A stretch of 52,193 bases of DNA, taken from contig JACNLQ010000039.1 of the NCBI GenBank assembly GCA_014381415.1, forward strand, positions 1 to 52,193, in the 5' to 3' direction. The position numbers were made by a program, and so were the translations under genes. Below the pieces are notes generated by a model. The model was not told the origin of the DNA, made no database searches, and saw only the letters and a program-made list of their open reading frames with translations. This stretch comes from Fidelibacterota bacterium (GTDB lineage: Bacteria; Fidelibacterota; Marinisomatia; SCGC-AAA003-L08; D37C17). Shown one piece after another: positions 37,301 through 46,757 of the stretch; position 1 is the first letter of the stretch; every line of letters begins with the position of its first letter.

Positions 37301-40042
37301 ATGTTGTACAACAACTTTTCTAAGTTGTTGAGTGTATATCTGGGTAGAGTGGTTTATTTAATAAATTCAAGAGTAATTATTAGACTTCTGTTTTTTTTTA
37401 GCCTCGGTTTTGGGGCTAATTATTTTCAGTCAGGTTCTCCTTCAAGTTATGAGGGGGTGAACATTCCAGATACCCTGCACCTTGTGGGAATCATGGCACA
37501 ATTTCCACTTGAAACCCCAGACAATCCTAAAACCAGCGGTAATGGCAATTTTCTAAATTTAAGTCATGAGGAATATAACCACTTCTACAATTCTACTACT
37601 CCCCGATGTGAAGGGTTTATAGTAGATAGACCGCCTCATAATACGGCTTACTTCAAAAAACAGTTAGAGGCGGTAGGGAATTATTATTTCAACATTTCAG
37701 GTGAAACCCTCCCCTATACCACCAATATCATCACCAACTCAAATTCACCTGATGATGGGTATTATACTGTCTCAAATACAATGGAGTACTATGCCAAAGG
37801 CGATGCACTATTAGCAGAATTTTATAGTGAAGCATTGAATTTGGCTAAATCAGATATTGAATCTTTATTAACGCAGCAGAATGTTGCTTCTCATGAAGTA
37901 GTATTTATTGTTTTTCATGCTGGGTTGGGACAGGATTTTTCACTTCCCGGATTAGACCCAACTATATATGATTTAAAATCTGCCTATATTGATGAAGAAA
38001 TGATGATGGGTGTTACACCCACTGAAATATTAGGTAAATCCATACAAACTGGAATTTTACTCCCTGAAACTCAGAATATGATTTATTTTGATATTGTAGA
38101 AGATATTTTTGGTAATCCCAATTATGGTACTGATGATCTCTGTGGTATCCAGTTGGGACTCACTGGTATTTTTGCCTTTTTATTAGGGTATGAATTGGGA
38201 CTACCGGAACTTTTTAATTCTGATACAGGAGATCCTGGGGTTGGTTTTTTTGGGCTTATGGATCACGGATCAAATAATGGTCGCGGAGTTATTCCGACGC
38301 CGCCTTCTCCGTGGACGCGAAGTCTGCCTATTGTACCTTGGTCAACAATAGAAACTATTTCTCCTTTTCAATGTTCCGACACCACTTTTCTTATAAATGC
38401 TTTAGACTCATTAAACACTTTAGTGAGAATTGATATTAGTGATGACGAATATTTTTTAATAGAAAATAGAAATAATTGGGTCACCTACAAAACAGATATA
38501 GATTCCCTTCGAAGAAAAAACAAAATTGATGAGTACCAAGTGGGACACTGGTTTGATACGGTGACAGATGAATTTAATGAGAACCAAATACAAATAGATG
38601 ATGTCAGTCAGGTGATTACTGGATTTGATCACTATGACTACGGCTTGCCCGGTTCTGGAATTCTGATTTGGCATATTACAAATCCTCAATCCTCTGATGT
38701 TTTGATAAACAATGAAAATTATCACCACGTAAAACTTGAAGAGGCAGATGGCTCTCAAGATATTGGTACCAAAAGTTATGCATTTTTTGCCAGCGATAGT
38801 CCCACCACCGGGACCCGGTGGGATTTTTGGTATTATGGGAATGAAGGTAATGAATTTGCCAACCCTGATTTAGAGAATGAAACTATCTTTGATTATTGGT
38901 CCAGTCCAAATTCCAGAACAGTTGATGGCTCTGACTCGTTCTTATCTATTAAAATATTAAGTGAAATTTCAGATACAATGAAAATTCAAATTACATTTAA
39001 TAGTGGAGTTGAAATTTTGAATTTAGTGGATACAACTATTCAATATCTGGGGAATGGCTTTAATGCAGAGGATAGTACCGCTGTGGTTTATTATGAAAAA
39101 AATGGACAAATATATTCACATGCATCCGACTCTATTGTAACCTTGATTGACACTCTAGACTATGATTATAGGAATTTAATTTATACTTATGTGGATTCAT
39201 TTGTGGATTCATTGGTCTATTTAGCAGAAGGTAATTGCATTCACCCTGAATGTGATAATTATGAGGAAGATATTATTCCTTTAGGGTTTATTGATTCAAA
39301 TACTGATTCCACTAATTATTCAGGAGCCCTTGCCTTCGGTGATATTGACGAAGATGGATTAGATGAAATTATAACCATTGAAGATGGTGATATTGTAGCT
39401 ATTAATGGCAATGGTACCTTAGTAGACGGATTCCCAATTAAGGGAGATTTCTCAGGAATTCCACTCATTGCAAATATTCTCAATGTTGAAGATGATGAGA
39501 CGGAGCTCATTTGTCGGGAGGATAAAAATATAACAATTCTCTCAAATTATGGTGATCGTTTACGGCAACTATCCTCCTTTAATAGTGATCAGCCATTGGC
39601 AATGGTTCCATTTTGGAATGGTAAAATGGCACTCATAGATGGCTCTCGTTTATTTTTGTTTGATCTGGATATGGACCATAGCTATTGGTTAAATCCTCAA
39701 AGCAGACCATCAGGATATCCACTATCAACGGGGGTACATTCTGATCCAGCGGATAGAGATTATATTAGGAGGAAAGCCTATAATTACCCAAATCCAATAA
39801 CTGATGGAACAACAACATTTAGGTTTTATGTGGGTAATTCAGCAACATCAGCGGTCAGAGTAATAATTTATAATGCAGCGGGTTTCTTAGTATCTGATGA
39901 TTTGATAAATGATGAATTAACTCCTTATGAATTTAATGAAATTATATGGGATGCCTCTCAATTTGATGCGGGGTTATACCTGGCGGAAATAAAACCAAAT
40001 TTAGGGCAGTCTGAGTTGGTAAGATTGGTGGTGGTTAAATGA
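37301..40042 (+). CDS. Secreted M6-peptidase-like protein with degenerate active site
   Basis: 913-residue exported protein; a hydrophobic signal segment lies at about 25-40 after a long N-region, so a start later than the ATG at 37301 is possible. Residues about 58-400 follow the M6 (immune inhibitor A-like) metallopeptidase layout: LHLVGIMAQFPLE, VFIVFHAGLGQDF, and ELGLPELFNSDTGDPGVGFFGLMDHG. The zinc-binding HExxH before GLP is replaced by FLLGY (293-297), so zinc proteolysis looks lost. Later parts: a beta region, an FG-GAP-like repeat (about 668-750, GDIDEDGLDEI) and a C-terminal sorting domain from about 823 (YNYPNPITDG, ending LVRLVVVK). It sits between the PorV-like gene and an intact HEFTH peptidase. 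A binding role is inference. Confidence 0.82.
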   Translation: MLYNNFSKLLSVYLGRVVYLINSRVIIRLLFFFSLGFGANYFQSGSPSSYEGVNIPDTLHLVGIMAQFPLETPDNPKTSGNGNFLNLSHEEYNHFYNSTTPRCEGFIVDRPPHNTAYFKKQLEAVGNYYFNISGETLPYTTNIITNSNSPDDGYYTVSNTMEYYAKGDALLAEFYSEALNLAKSDIESLLTQQNVASHEVVFIVFHAGLGQDFSLPGLDPTIYDLKSAYIDEEMMMGVTPTEILGKSIQTGILLPETQNMIYFDIVEDIFGNPNYGTDDLCGIQLGLTGIFAFLLGYELGLPELFNSDTGDPGVGFFGLMDHGSNNGRGVIPTPPSPWTRSLPIVPWSTIETISPFQCSDTTFLINALDSLNTLVRIDISDDEYFLIENRNNWVTYKTDIDSLRRKNKIDEYQVGHWFDTVTDEFNENQIQIDDVSQVITGFDHYDYGLPGSGILIWHITNPQSSDVLINNENYHHVKLEEADGSQDIGTKSYAFFASDSPTTGTRWDFWYYGNEGNEFANPDLENETIFDYWSSPNSRTVDGSDSFLSIKILSEISDTMKIQITFNSGVEILNLVDTTIQYLGNGFNAEDSTAVVYYEKNGQIYSHASDSIVTLIDTLDYDYRNLIYTYVDSFVDSLVYLAEGNCIHPECDNYEEDIIPLGFIDSNTDSTNYSGALAFGDIDEDGLDEIITIEDGDIVAINGNGTLVDGFPIKGDFSGIPLIANILNVEDDETELICREDKNITILSNYGDRLRQLSSFNSDQPLAMVPFWNGKMALIDGSRLFLFDLDMDHSYWLNPQSRPSGYPLSTGVHSDPADRDYIRRKAYNYPNPITDGTTTFRFYVGNSATSAVRVIIYNAAGFLVSDDLINDELTPYEFNEIIWDASQFDAGLYLAEIKPNLGQSELVRLVVVK

Positions 40043-40320
40043 ATATCATCAAGCCAATATTTACCCCTCACCCATCCTCTCCTAAGGGGGGAGGTGCCGA
40101 ATCAGTATTGACACCAAAATTACGTATTCCCCCAAATTTATTAGAAAAACAATCAGGATTATATTCCCCTCTATGGAGGGGAATCTGGCGAAGCCGAGGG
40201 GTGGGTTGCAACCTATTACCAATGGGAGAAGCCACTAATATATGCAGGAATTTTCACACATGCTAAACATTCTACACACCCCTTCACTAAGTGAAGCCAC
40301 TCCCAGGAGGGGAATTTATC
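40043..40320. repeat. Palindromic intergenic repeat cluster
   Basis: C/G-rich blocks unlike the AT-rich surroundings. ATTCCCCTC (40163-40171) and GAGGGGAAT (40176-40184) form a perfect 9-bp hairpin; ACCCCTC (40063-40069) pairs with GAGGGGT (40196-40202) as outer arms; CTTCACT (40282-40288) pairs with AGTGAAG (40290-40296). The hairpin half AGGGGAATTT recurs near 40308-40317, suggesting two decayed copies. The short frames through it translate to low-complexity Pro/Gly/Arg text (for example 40039-40266) and are not genes. Such non-coding palindromic elements are common between genes in FCB-type bacteria. The second copy runs into the start of the following gene. Confidence 0.7.
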
Positions 40321-43300
40321 GGTTTGCAATCTTCGATTTAAAAAATATTTTATATTTTTACCGACCACTACGGAGGTCATATAATGCATTTTTATTCAAC
40401 CATTTAATAGTTGGAATTACTATACTATTTATACCTTTAAATCTTGCATTCTCCCAAAGCTGGCACAATCATCCAGAACTTAAATGGCAGACTATTGAAA
40501 CCGACCATTTTCTCATACACTTCCATGAAGAAACTCAAAGAAGTGGACAGGAGGCTGCTGCTGTAGCAGAAAAAATTTATAATCCCATTACTTCATTTTA
40601 TGAATTTGAACCGGATTCAAGAACTCATATTATTATTCAAGATACAGATGACATTTCCAATGGTGCTGCCTACTATTATGATAACAAAATTATAATTTGG
40701 GCACTCCCTCTGGATTTTGATTTAAGAGGATCACACCGTTGGTTAAACAATGTAATTACCCATGAATTCACCCATATTATCCAAATTGGTGCTGCCATGA
40801 AATATCCTCGAAGATTTCCAGCATCCTTTATTCAATTGATGAATTATGAAGATGAAAAAAGAGAAGATGTTTTGTATGGTTACCCCAATGTGATAATGAG
40901 CTATCCACTTCCGGGTGTAAGTGTTCCACCTTGGTTGGCGGAAGGGTCGGCACAATTTATGTATCCCGATGCAGACTTTGATTTTTGGGATTCGCATAGA
41001 GATATGATAGTACGAGATAGAGTTCTAAATGATAATCTATTATCTTTTGATGCCATGAATACTTTCGGTAAAAGAGGGGTCGGAAATGAATCCACCTACA
41101 ATCAGGGATTTCTCTTTTCAAAATGGCTATCAGAAAAATATGGTATGGATGTATTAAAGGATATTACCTATTCTCTTTCCAATCCCTCAAACTATTCTAT
41201 TAATCGTGCCATGCGGGATGCTACGGGAAAATTGGGGAGTGAATTATATCAGGAGTGGAAAGATGAAATGTTTTTGGATTACACTACTAAAACTAAGGAC
41301 ATTTATCAATCAGAGAAAAAGGGAGAAATTTTAGTTGCAGATGGCACCACCAATATCCATCCAATTTGGTCGCCAAATGATGAAAAGTTTGCCTATCTTT
41401 CAAATCAGAATAATGACTATTTTGGTCAAACAGATTTATTCATTTATAGTTTTTCAGATTCAACTTCGGAGAAAATTGCCGGAGGAGTTAAAACGGCTCC
41501 AACTTGGGTGAATGATTCCACTATCATCTATACAAAACGCAGTAAACCTGATAAGTGGGGATCTAAATATTTTGATCTATATCGTTACACATTCACAGAT
41601 GAAGAAGAGAAACGATTAACGCACGGTAGCCGGTTGATTTCCCCTGTGTATAACACAACAGAAAATAGTATTGTAGCAATTACAAGTTATGATGGCACCT
41701 CAAACATAATGATCTCAAGAAATATTGGTATCACTCAAGATTCCCTTACTTTTCGAACAGTCACTCATTTGGATAACGGGATTCAGTTACTTTCACTAGC
41801 TTGGAAAGATGATATATTAATGGTTGATGGTGTCTATCATCAAGGTCGCCAGATTTATAGGGTTGATTTTGAGCATGGTGATTTAGAAGTGATTACATCT
41901 GGGTTTTGGGAAAATAGAGATCAAATTTACTCCTCTGATGAAATGATATATACCACCGATAAATCTGGAATAAACAATCTTATTATTGAAAAAGATGGAG
42001 TACAGAATTATATCACCAATGTTAGCGGTGGTGCGTTTATGCCATCAATTTCTAATAATGGAAAAATTTTATATAGCCTTTATGAAAATGGTGGATATAA
42101 TATTGCCATTCTTGAAAACTTTCAACCTATTGAAATTGGTTTAGTTGGATATGAAGAAGACTATTTTGCAGATTATCCACTATCTGAATTAATATTAGGT
42201 GAAAATTTGGAGTCTAAACCATACGAAGAAAGTATGCTTTCTATGGCGATAATGCCCAGGGTTATGGTGGATTACAAAACAGTTAAACCGGGATTTTATT
42301 TTTTCAGTACGGAGGTCATTGATCGTTTCTCTATTTTTGGTGGTGCTTCAACAAACATTCTCTCTGATATGGATATTTTCTTACTCATGGAGTATAAAAA
42401 GTTTCTTCCCACATTTTACACAAACTTATTCTGGATATCTCGCCATAGAAATGCGGATAAAAATAAACCATTTTTATATCCCCGGATAAATGGAACCAAT
42501 GTGGATAATATTGAAATCTATAATGATTTAGCATTCTCATTATTTTCAGGGGATATTGGCACACGATTTGCGTTGGGCTCACATAAAATTAAATTCCAAT
42601 ATAATTACAGTAATTATAGGGAGACTGTAAAGCAGAATGTATATCAATTTTTTACTTATAATGGGGTTGACACATCTCTCTGGCAAAATGCTAAAATCAG
42701 TTTTGATTATTTCCGAGGCCATTCATTGTCACTATTATATGATGTCAATATGCGTAAACCCAGTTTTGCCATGAATATGCTTCCGGGAAGTGGGTGGCAT
42801 GTAAATGGAAAATTAAGTTACGAATGGAACCAGTTTATGGATGGATTTGCAGTGAGCGAAGAATACAGTACCTATGGTGCAAAGTTTGTACCCCAGAATA
42901 CCGCTCGTCTCACGGCTTCTGGTGAAAGGCATTTCACCCTTAATAAAGAAAAAAAGATTGTGGCAAGTATCAGCGGAATCGGTGGTACTATTTCTAACCC
43001 TGAAGTAGATGATTTCTTCCACTTTTTTGCTGGTGGATTACCCGGGATAAAGGGTTATACTTTTTATGAAGAATCACTTACCGGTCCCCATTATTTTGTA
43101 GGTACGGCTACAATGCGTCTACCTTTGTTTTTAGAAAAAAATTATACCTGGGCACAATTTAATATGCAGAACCTCTCACTTGGGGGTATTTTTCAATTTG
43201 GCAGTGCAATCCAAAATAGTTTTACCGAAATTATTGAAGCTGATCATTATAAATTATCGGCTGGTTTAGAATGCCGATTACATGGATTTTCTTTTTTCTC

Positions 43301-43394
43301 ATATCCTTCAGCTATTGCCTATGAGTATCACCAACCCCTCTCAGATTTGGATGAGGAGGGAAAGCATTATTTCACCTTATTATTTGATTATTAA
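40242..43394 (+). CDS. HEFTH metallopeptidase with propeller and outer-membrane barrel
   Basis: 1050-codon frame from the first ATG, 40242. The true signal peptide appears at residues 41-72 (RPLRRSYNAF...LNLAFSQ), so the first 40 codons, which read through an intergenic repeat, may not belong; no ATG, GTG or TTG codon is in frame closer to the signal. Residues 165-240 hold a gluzincin peptidase site: HEFTH (174-178) and the likely third ligand Glu234 in PPWLAEGSAQF, as in peptidase MA-type families. Residues about 345-640 are WD40/TolB-like propeller blades (IWSPNDEKFAYLS and similar). The last 370 residues are a beta-barrel with a bacterial surface antigen-like end (GGLPGIKGYTFYEES). An outer-membrane-anchored protease is inferred. 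Confidence 0.85.
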   Translation: MQEFSHMLNILHTPSLSEATPRRGIYRFAIFDLKNILYFYRPLRRSYNAFLFNHLIVGITILFIPLNLAFSQSWHNHPELKWQTIETDHFLIHFHEETQRSGQEAAAVAEKIYNPITSFYEFEPDSRTHIIIQDTDDISNGAAYYYDNKIIIWALPLDFDLRGSHRWLNNVITHEFTHIIQIGAAMKYPRRFPASFIQLMNYEDEKREDVLYGYPNVIMSYPLPGVSVPPWLAEGSAQFMYPDADFDFWDSHRDMIVRDRVLNDNLLSFDAMNTFGKRGVGNESTYNQGFLFSKWLSEKYGMDVLKDITYSLSNPSNYSINRAMRDATGKLGSELYQEWKDEMFLDYTTKTKDIYQSEKKGEILVADGTTNIHPIWSPNDEKFAYLSNQNNDYFGQTDLFIYSFSDSTSEKIAGGVKTAPTWVNDSTIIYTKRSKPDKWGSKYFDLYRYTFTDEEEKRLTHGSRLISPVYNTTENSIVAITSYDGTSNIMISRNIGITQDSLTFRTVTHLDNGIQLLSLAWKDDILMVDGVYHQGRQIYRVDFEHGDLEVITSGFWENRDQIYSSDEMIYTTDKSGINNLIIEKDGVQNYITNVSGGAFMPSISNNGKILYSLYENGGYNIAILENFQPIEIGLVGYEEDYFADYPLSELILGENLESKPYEESMLSMAIMPRVMVDYKTVKPGFYFFSTEVIDRFSIFGGASTNILSDMDIFLLMEYKKFLPTFYTNLFWISRHRNADKNKPFLYPRINGTNVDNIEIYNDLAFSLFSGDIGTRFALGSHKIKFQYNYSNYRETVKQNVYQFFTYNGVDTSLWQNAKISFDYFRGHSLSLLYDVNMRKPSFAMNMLPGSGWHVNGKLSYEWNQFMDGFAVSEEYSTYGAKFVPQNTARLTASGERHFTLNKEKKIVASISGIGGTISNPEVDDFFHFFAGGLPGIKGYTFYEESLTGPHYFVGTATMRLPLFLEKNYTWAQFNMQNLSLGGIFQFGSAIQNSFTEIIEADHYKLSAGLECRLHGFSFFSYPSAIAYEYHQPLSDLDEEGKHYFTLLFDY

Positions 43395-43403
43395 GAGTAA
43401 GCA

Positions 43404-44468
43404 ATGAGAAATATTTATATATGTTTAATTGTATGGTTTGTATGTAATGCTCAGGTTTTTGGTAATACCTTTTTTCAAGAAAGGAATTTTCAATTCAGAT
43501 CAAAGATGTTTTTACAAGATACTACATCTGAAAATGAAAGTGAAATTCAATTTGAAAAATCTCAAAATAAAAGAGTATTCAAATCCCCTGGGAAAGCATT
43601 ATTATTTTCAGGTATGTTGCCAGGCATGGGGCAAACCTATTTGGGTAATTGGCTCAGGGGACTTTTATTTGTTGGTCTTGATGCTGCCGCTATTGGTACA
43701 TGGTACTATAATAACAATCTTTCTGAGGATAAGAAAAAAGAGTATTCATTTTATGCCAATGAGCATTGGGATTTTGGTAGATGGGTTCATGATTATTATA
43801 AATGGTATCCTGAAGATAAACCAGAAGAATTTTTAGGCAATCAAGAATTATGGAACTCAATCCGTGAGGTATTTGTAAATAAAACCGATTCTATTTCAGG
43901 TTGTCATGAATCACCATATTGTTATACGGATATTTGGGATCACAGTCATAAGGTAGAATTTACTTGGGATGGGGAAATACAGAGTTCCAGCTCTGAATAT
44001 TTTAGAAATACCGTTTTTGAAGAATTATGTGGGAATTCACCGTCTCCAAACCGAACTTGTACTAATGATTCTTTGGCTATAGCAATGCAATTAGAAGAAC
44101 ATTCTGTTATTGTTGTTAAAGACCACCATTTTTATGAAGGTATCCAAAAATATGATATGTTTTTTGCTGGCTGGGATGATAATGATTCAGTATCGGTAGT
44201 AACTAAACAGCATGGTGATAAAATTGCAACTTCACCCAACCAAACTGCCTACAGAAGTTTATGGGGTGACTATAATAAAATAAAGACTTTGGCGGGAAAT
44301 GGTGGAAAATTTATGCTCATCAATCGTGTGGTGAGTATGGTGGATGCCTTACTGTTAGCCAAAAAATGGAATAACAATCACGATCTAAAATTATCCTTAA
44401 ATGCGTACCCCGATCTCAGGAATAAAACAGGATTAGGAGGTGTGAAATTAGCACTATATTGGAAATGA
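43404..44468 (+). CDS. DUF5683-like membrane-associated protein
   Basis: 354-residue exported protein: signal 1-20 (ending VFG), then a DUF5683-type segment GKALLFSGMLPGMGQTYLGNWLRGLLF (about 60-86) with a following hydrophobic helix. In this family the PG.GQ.Y motif marks a small membrane domain. The central 180 residues are soluble and unusual (Trp/Asp/His-rich, two Cys pairs). The C-terminus returns to the family pattern with a helix (INRVVSMVDALLLAKKW). It begins 9 bases after the metallopeptidase gene and its stop overlaps the bamD ATG. Function unknown; an envelope role is inferred from neighbours. Confidence 0.75.
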   Translation: MRNIYICLIVWFVCNAQVFGNTFFQERNFQFRSKMFLQDTTSENESEIQFEKSQNKRVFKSPGKALLFSGMLPGMGQTYLGNWLRGLLFVGLDAAAIGTWYYNNNLSEDKKKEYSFYANEHWDFGRWVHDYYKWYPEDKPEEFLGNQELWNSIREVFVNKTDSISGCHESPYCYTDIWDHSHKVEFTWDGEIQSSSSEYFRNTVFEELCGNSPSPNRTCTNDSLAIAMQLEEHSVIVVKDHHFYEGIQKYDMFFAGWDDNDSVSVVTKQHGDKIATSPNQTAYRSLWGDYNKIKTLAGNGGKFMLINRVVSMVDALLLAKKWNNNHDLKLSLNAYPDLRNKTGLGGVKLALYWK

Positions 44469-45244
44469 TGAAAAAACTACTTACAATTATTATTATTGGA
44501 ATATTCTTCTTGGGATGTGGAAAGGAAGATATACTATTAGAAGAAGATTTAACCCTCCGATTTGATAAAGCCATGGAGTATTTTGACAGAGGTAAATTTC
44601 TCCGTGCTAAAGATGAATTTGACTACATAATAATGGCTGACCCTGGTTCAAAAATTGCTAATGAATCACAGTATTTTAAGTCTGAATCAATGTTTCAGAT
44701 GGAAGAATATGATGAAGCATCTATAGCTTTTGACAGATATGTTCGATTCTCTCCCGATTATACCAAAATTGAAAAAGCCAGATACCGGATTTGTGAATGT
44801 GCAATTCATTCCTCAAACTCGTATCAGCGGGAGCAGTCGCAAACCCATTATGCCTTGGAACAATTACAAATGTTTATCGAGGATTATCCTAAATCAGATT
44901 TAGTAACAGACGCTGAATCCTCAATATTAGATTTACGTCTAAAGCTTGCTAGGAAAGATTATGAAGTTGGAAGGATGTATTTAAAATTAGAAGAATATGA
45001 TTCTGCCCTTTTGTATTTTAAATCTGTGTTAAATCATTATTATGATACAGCCATAGCTGATGATGCCCGAATTGGAATAGTTTTCACCCATATTCTGAAT
45101 GAAAACAGAAAGGGTGCTGAAAGTTATTATAAAACACAAAAAGACAGATTTTTATCAGATGAAAAATCGAATGAAGCCGAAATACTTTTACAGGATACAG
45201 AAGCGGGCTTGAAATTGGCTCAGTATTATCAGCTATATAAGTGA
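44465..45244 (+). CDS. bamD: Outer-membrane assembly lipoprotein BamD
   Basis: About 259-residue lipoprotein with signal MMKKLLTIIIIGIFF and lipobox FLGC (Cys18), followed by five TPR-like pairs (FDKAMEYFDRGKFLRAKDEFDYII; ESQYFKSESMFQMEEYDEASIAFDRYVRFSP), the fold of BamD/YfiO. It partners BamA in inserting barrels. Start chosen at 44465, whose ATG overlaps the previous stop; a TTG at 44459 is possible. The region with many barrel genes fits. Its stop overlaps the GTG of nadD. Confidence 0.88.
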   Translation: MMKKLLTIIIIGIFFLGCGKEDILLEEDLTLRFDKAMEYFDRGKFLRAKDEFDYIIMADPGSKIANESQYFKSESMFQMEEYDEASIAFDRYVRFSPDYTKIEKARYRICECAIHSSNSYQREQSQTHYALEQLQMFIEDYPKSDLVTDAESSILDLRLKLARKDYEVGRMYLKLEEYDSALLYFKSVLNHYYDTAIADDARIGIVFTHILNENRKGAESYYKTQKDRFLSDEKSNEAEILLQDTEAGLKLAQYYQLYK

Positions 45245-45813
45245 AATTAATTATATTTGGCGGAAGTTTTGATCCACCACACCTTGGACATTTAAAAATA
45301 ATTGAGAAGTGTTGTGGAGAATGTGACAAAATTATTTTAATGCCTTCCGCTCATTCACCATTAAAAAAGAATCCTCCATTTGCCGAGTCAAAACACAGGT
45401 TGAAATTGATGGAAATACTAATTCAGGAATTAAACCATCCAATTCAAATTGATGATTGGGAAATAAACCAAACGGGACCCAATTATACCTATTTAACAAT
45501 ACAGCATATACAAAATGAAAATCCAAATTCTTCTATTTCTTTGGTGGTTGGTGCAGATCAATTAGAGCAATTTAACAAATGGAAAAATTATAAAGAGATT
45601 TTGAAAGCTGTCCATATTATTGGGTTTAACAGGGTTAATTATCATGTACCAGCGTTAGAGGGAATAAATCTAACCTGGATAAAAGATTTTAAAATGGATA
45701 TCTCATCTACAGAAATTAGATTACAAATTGCAAAAGGCGACCCAATTTGTAGCGAATTACCCCAGCCAGTATGGAATTATATTCAAGATAACAATCTTTA
45801 TGGATATGAATAA
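45241..45813 (+). CDS. nadD: Nicotinate-nucleotide adenylyltransferase
   Basis: 190-residue NadD, which makes deamido-NAD from nicotinate mononucleotide and ATP. Nucleotidyltransferase motifs: GGSFDPPHLGHL (7-18, with HxGH at 14-17), PSAHSPLKK, and the C-terminal ISSTEIR. The start is GTG at 45241, overlapping the bamD stop. Its TAA overlaps the next ATG (TAATG). Confidence 0.95.
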   Translation: MKLIIFGGSFDPPHLGHLKIIEKCCGECDKIILMPSAHSPLKKNPPFAESKHRLKLMEILIQELNHPIQIDDWEINQTGPNYTYLTIQHIQNENPNSSISLVVGADQLEQFNKWKNYKEILKAVHIIGFNRVNYHVPALEGINLTWIKDFKMDISSTEIRLQIAKGDPICSELPQPVWNYIQDNNLYGYE

Positions 45814-46757
45814 TGGGAATTAACATCATCCTATTTATGGTAGGTGCTGTCCTGCTTTATTACGGTGCTGATTTTCTTATTTTGGGGAGTAAATCAATTG
45901 CAGCAAAGTTCAAAATTCCACCCATAGTTGTGGGCATAACATTTGTAGCATTTGGTACCAGTCTCCCTGAGATGATTGTAAGTATAATTGCTATATTGAA
46001 TGGTGAGTCTGGATTAGTCATCGGAAATGTTGTAGGATCAAATATAGCTAATATAGGCTTAGTTTTGGGAGTAACCGCTATTTTGACCCCCATTATTTTT
46101 TCATTTAAGAAAATCAGCATTGATTTATATTTTCTAATTTTCATTACTTTTCTTCCACTTCTGTTTATTTATTCAGGTGACCTTGTATTGTGGCAGGGAA
46201 TTTGTTTTCTATTATTGCTTGGAAGTTATTGTTGGCATCTTTTTAACAAAGACCATGAAAATGAGGATGATCATTCAGATGAAATACTATCAGAGGGACT
46301 AACTATATCGCTAAAAATTATTTTAGGGATTGTTGGGCTTGGATTGGGTGCCCATGTTTTTGTTTTAGGTGCGAAAGGTATTGCTATCGCACTTGGAGTT
46401 TCATCCTTGGTGATAGGAATGTCAATGGTGGCCTTAGGGACATCCTTACCCGAACTTGCAGCTTCAATTGCAGCTGCCAAGCATGGTGAAACAGATTTTG
46501 TAATTGGAAATATCATTGGATCAAATATTATGAATATCGTTGCTGTTTTAGGGTTTACTTTACTCATTAGCCCTATTTCTGTAGAGTTTTCACATGTGGC
46601 AACTCACGGAATATTTATGTTGATATTAACACTGGGATTATTTTTTCTTCTAAAATTTAAAGGGGGTGTAACTAAATTTTCAGCTGGATTTTTAATCCTC
46701 ATTTATGTCACTTTTTTATACTTTAATTTTCAACAGGGAGTTGGAATTAAAATATGA
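45813..46757 (+). CDS. CaCA-family calcium/sodium antiporter
   Basis: 314-residue integral membrane protein with about ten segments in two inverted halves. The alpha-repeat motifs are VAFGTSLPEMIVS (46-58) and VALGTSLPELAAS (about 206-218), each followed by GNVVGSNIAN or GNIIGSNIMN. This is the YrbG/CaCA exchanger family, exchanging Ca2+ for Na+ or H+. An acidic His-rich loop (about 145-160) links the halves. In E. coli yrbG neighbours mla genes; here it sits between nadD and ftsE, overlapping both. Confidence 0.94.
   Translation: MGINIILFMVGAVLLYYGADFLILGSKSIAAKFKIPPIVVGITFVAFGTSLPEMIVSIIAILNGESGLVIGNVVGSNIANIGLVLGVTAILTPIIFSFKKISIDLYFLIFITFLPLLFIYSGDLVLWQGICFLLLLGSYCWHLFNKDHENEDDHSDEILSEGLTISLKIILGIVGLGLGAHVFVLGAKGIAIALGVSSLVIGMSMVALGTSLPELAASIAAAKHGETDFVIGNIIGSNIMNIVAVLGFTLLISPISVEFSHVATHGIFMLILTLGLFFLLKFKGGVTKFSAGFLILIYVTFLYFNFQQGVGIKI

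Noticed and set aside
40039-40266. 75-residue frame after the M6-like gene
   Set aside because: It translates a palindromic repeat into Pro/Gly/Arg-rich text without a plausible start signal; treated as repeat, not gene.
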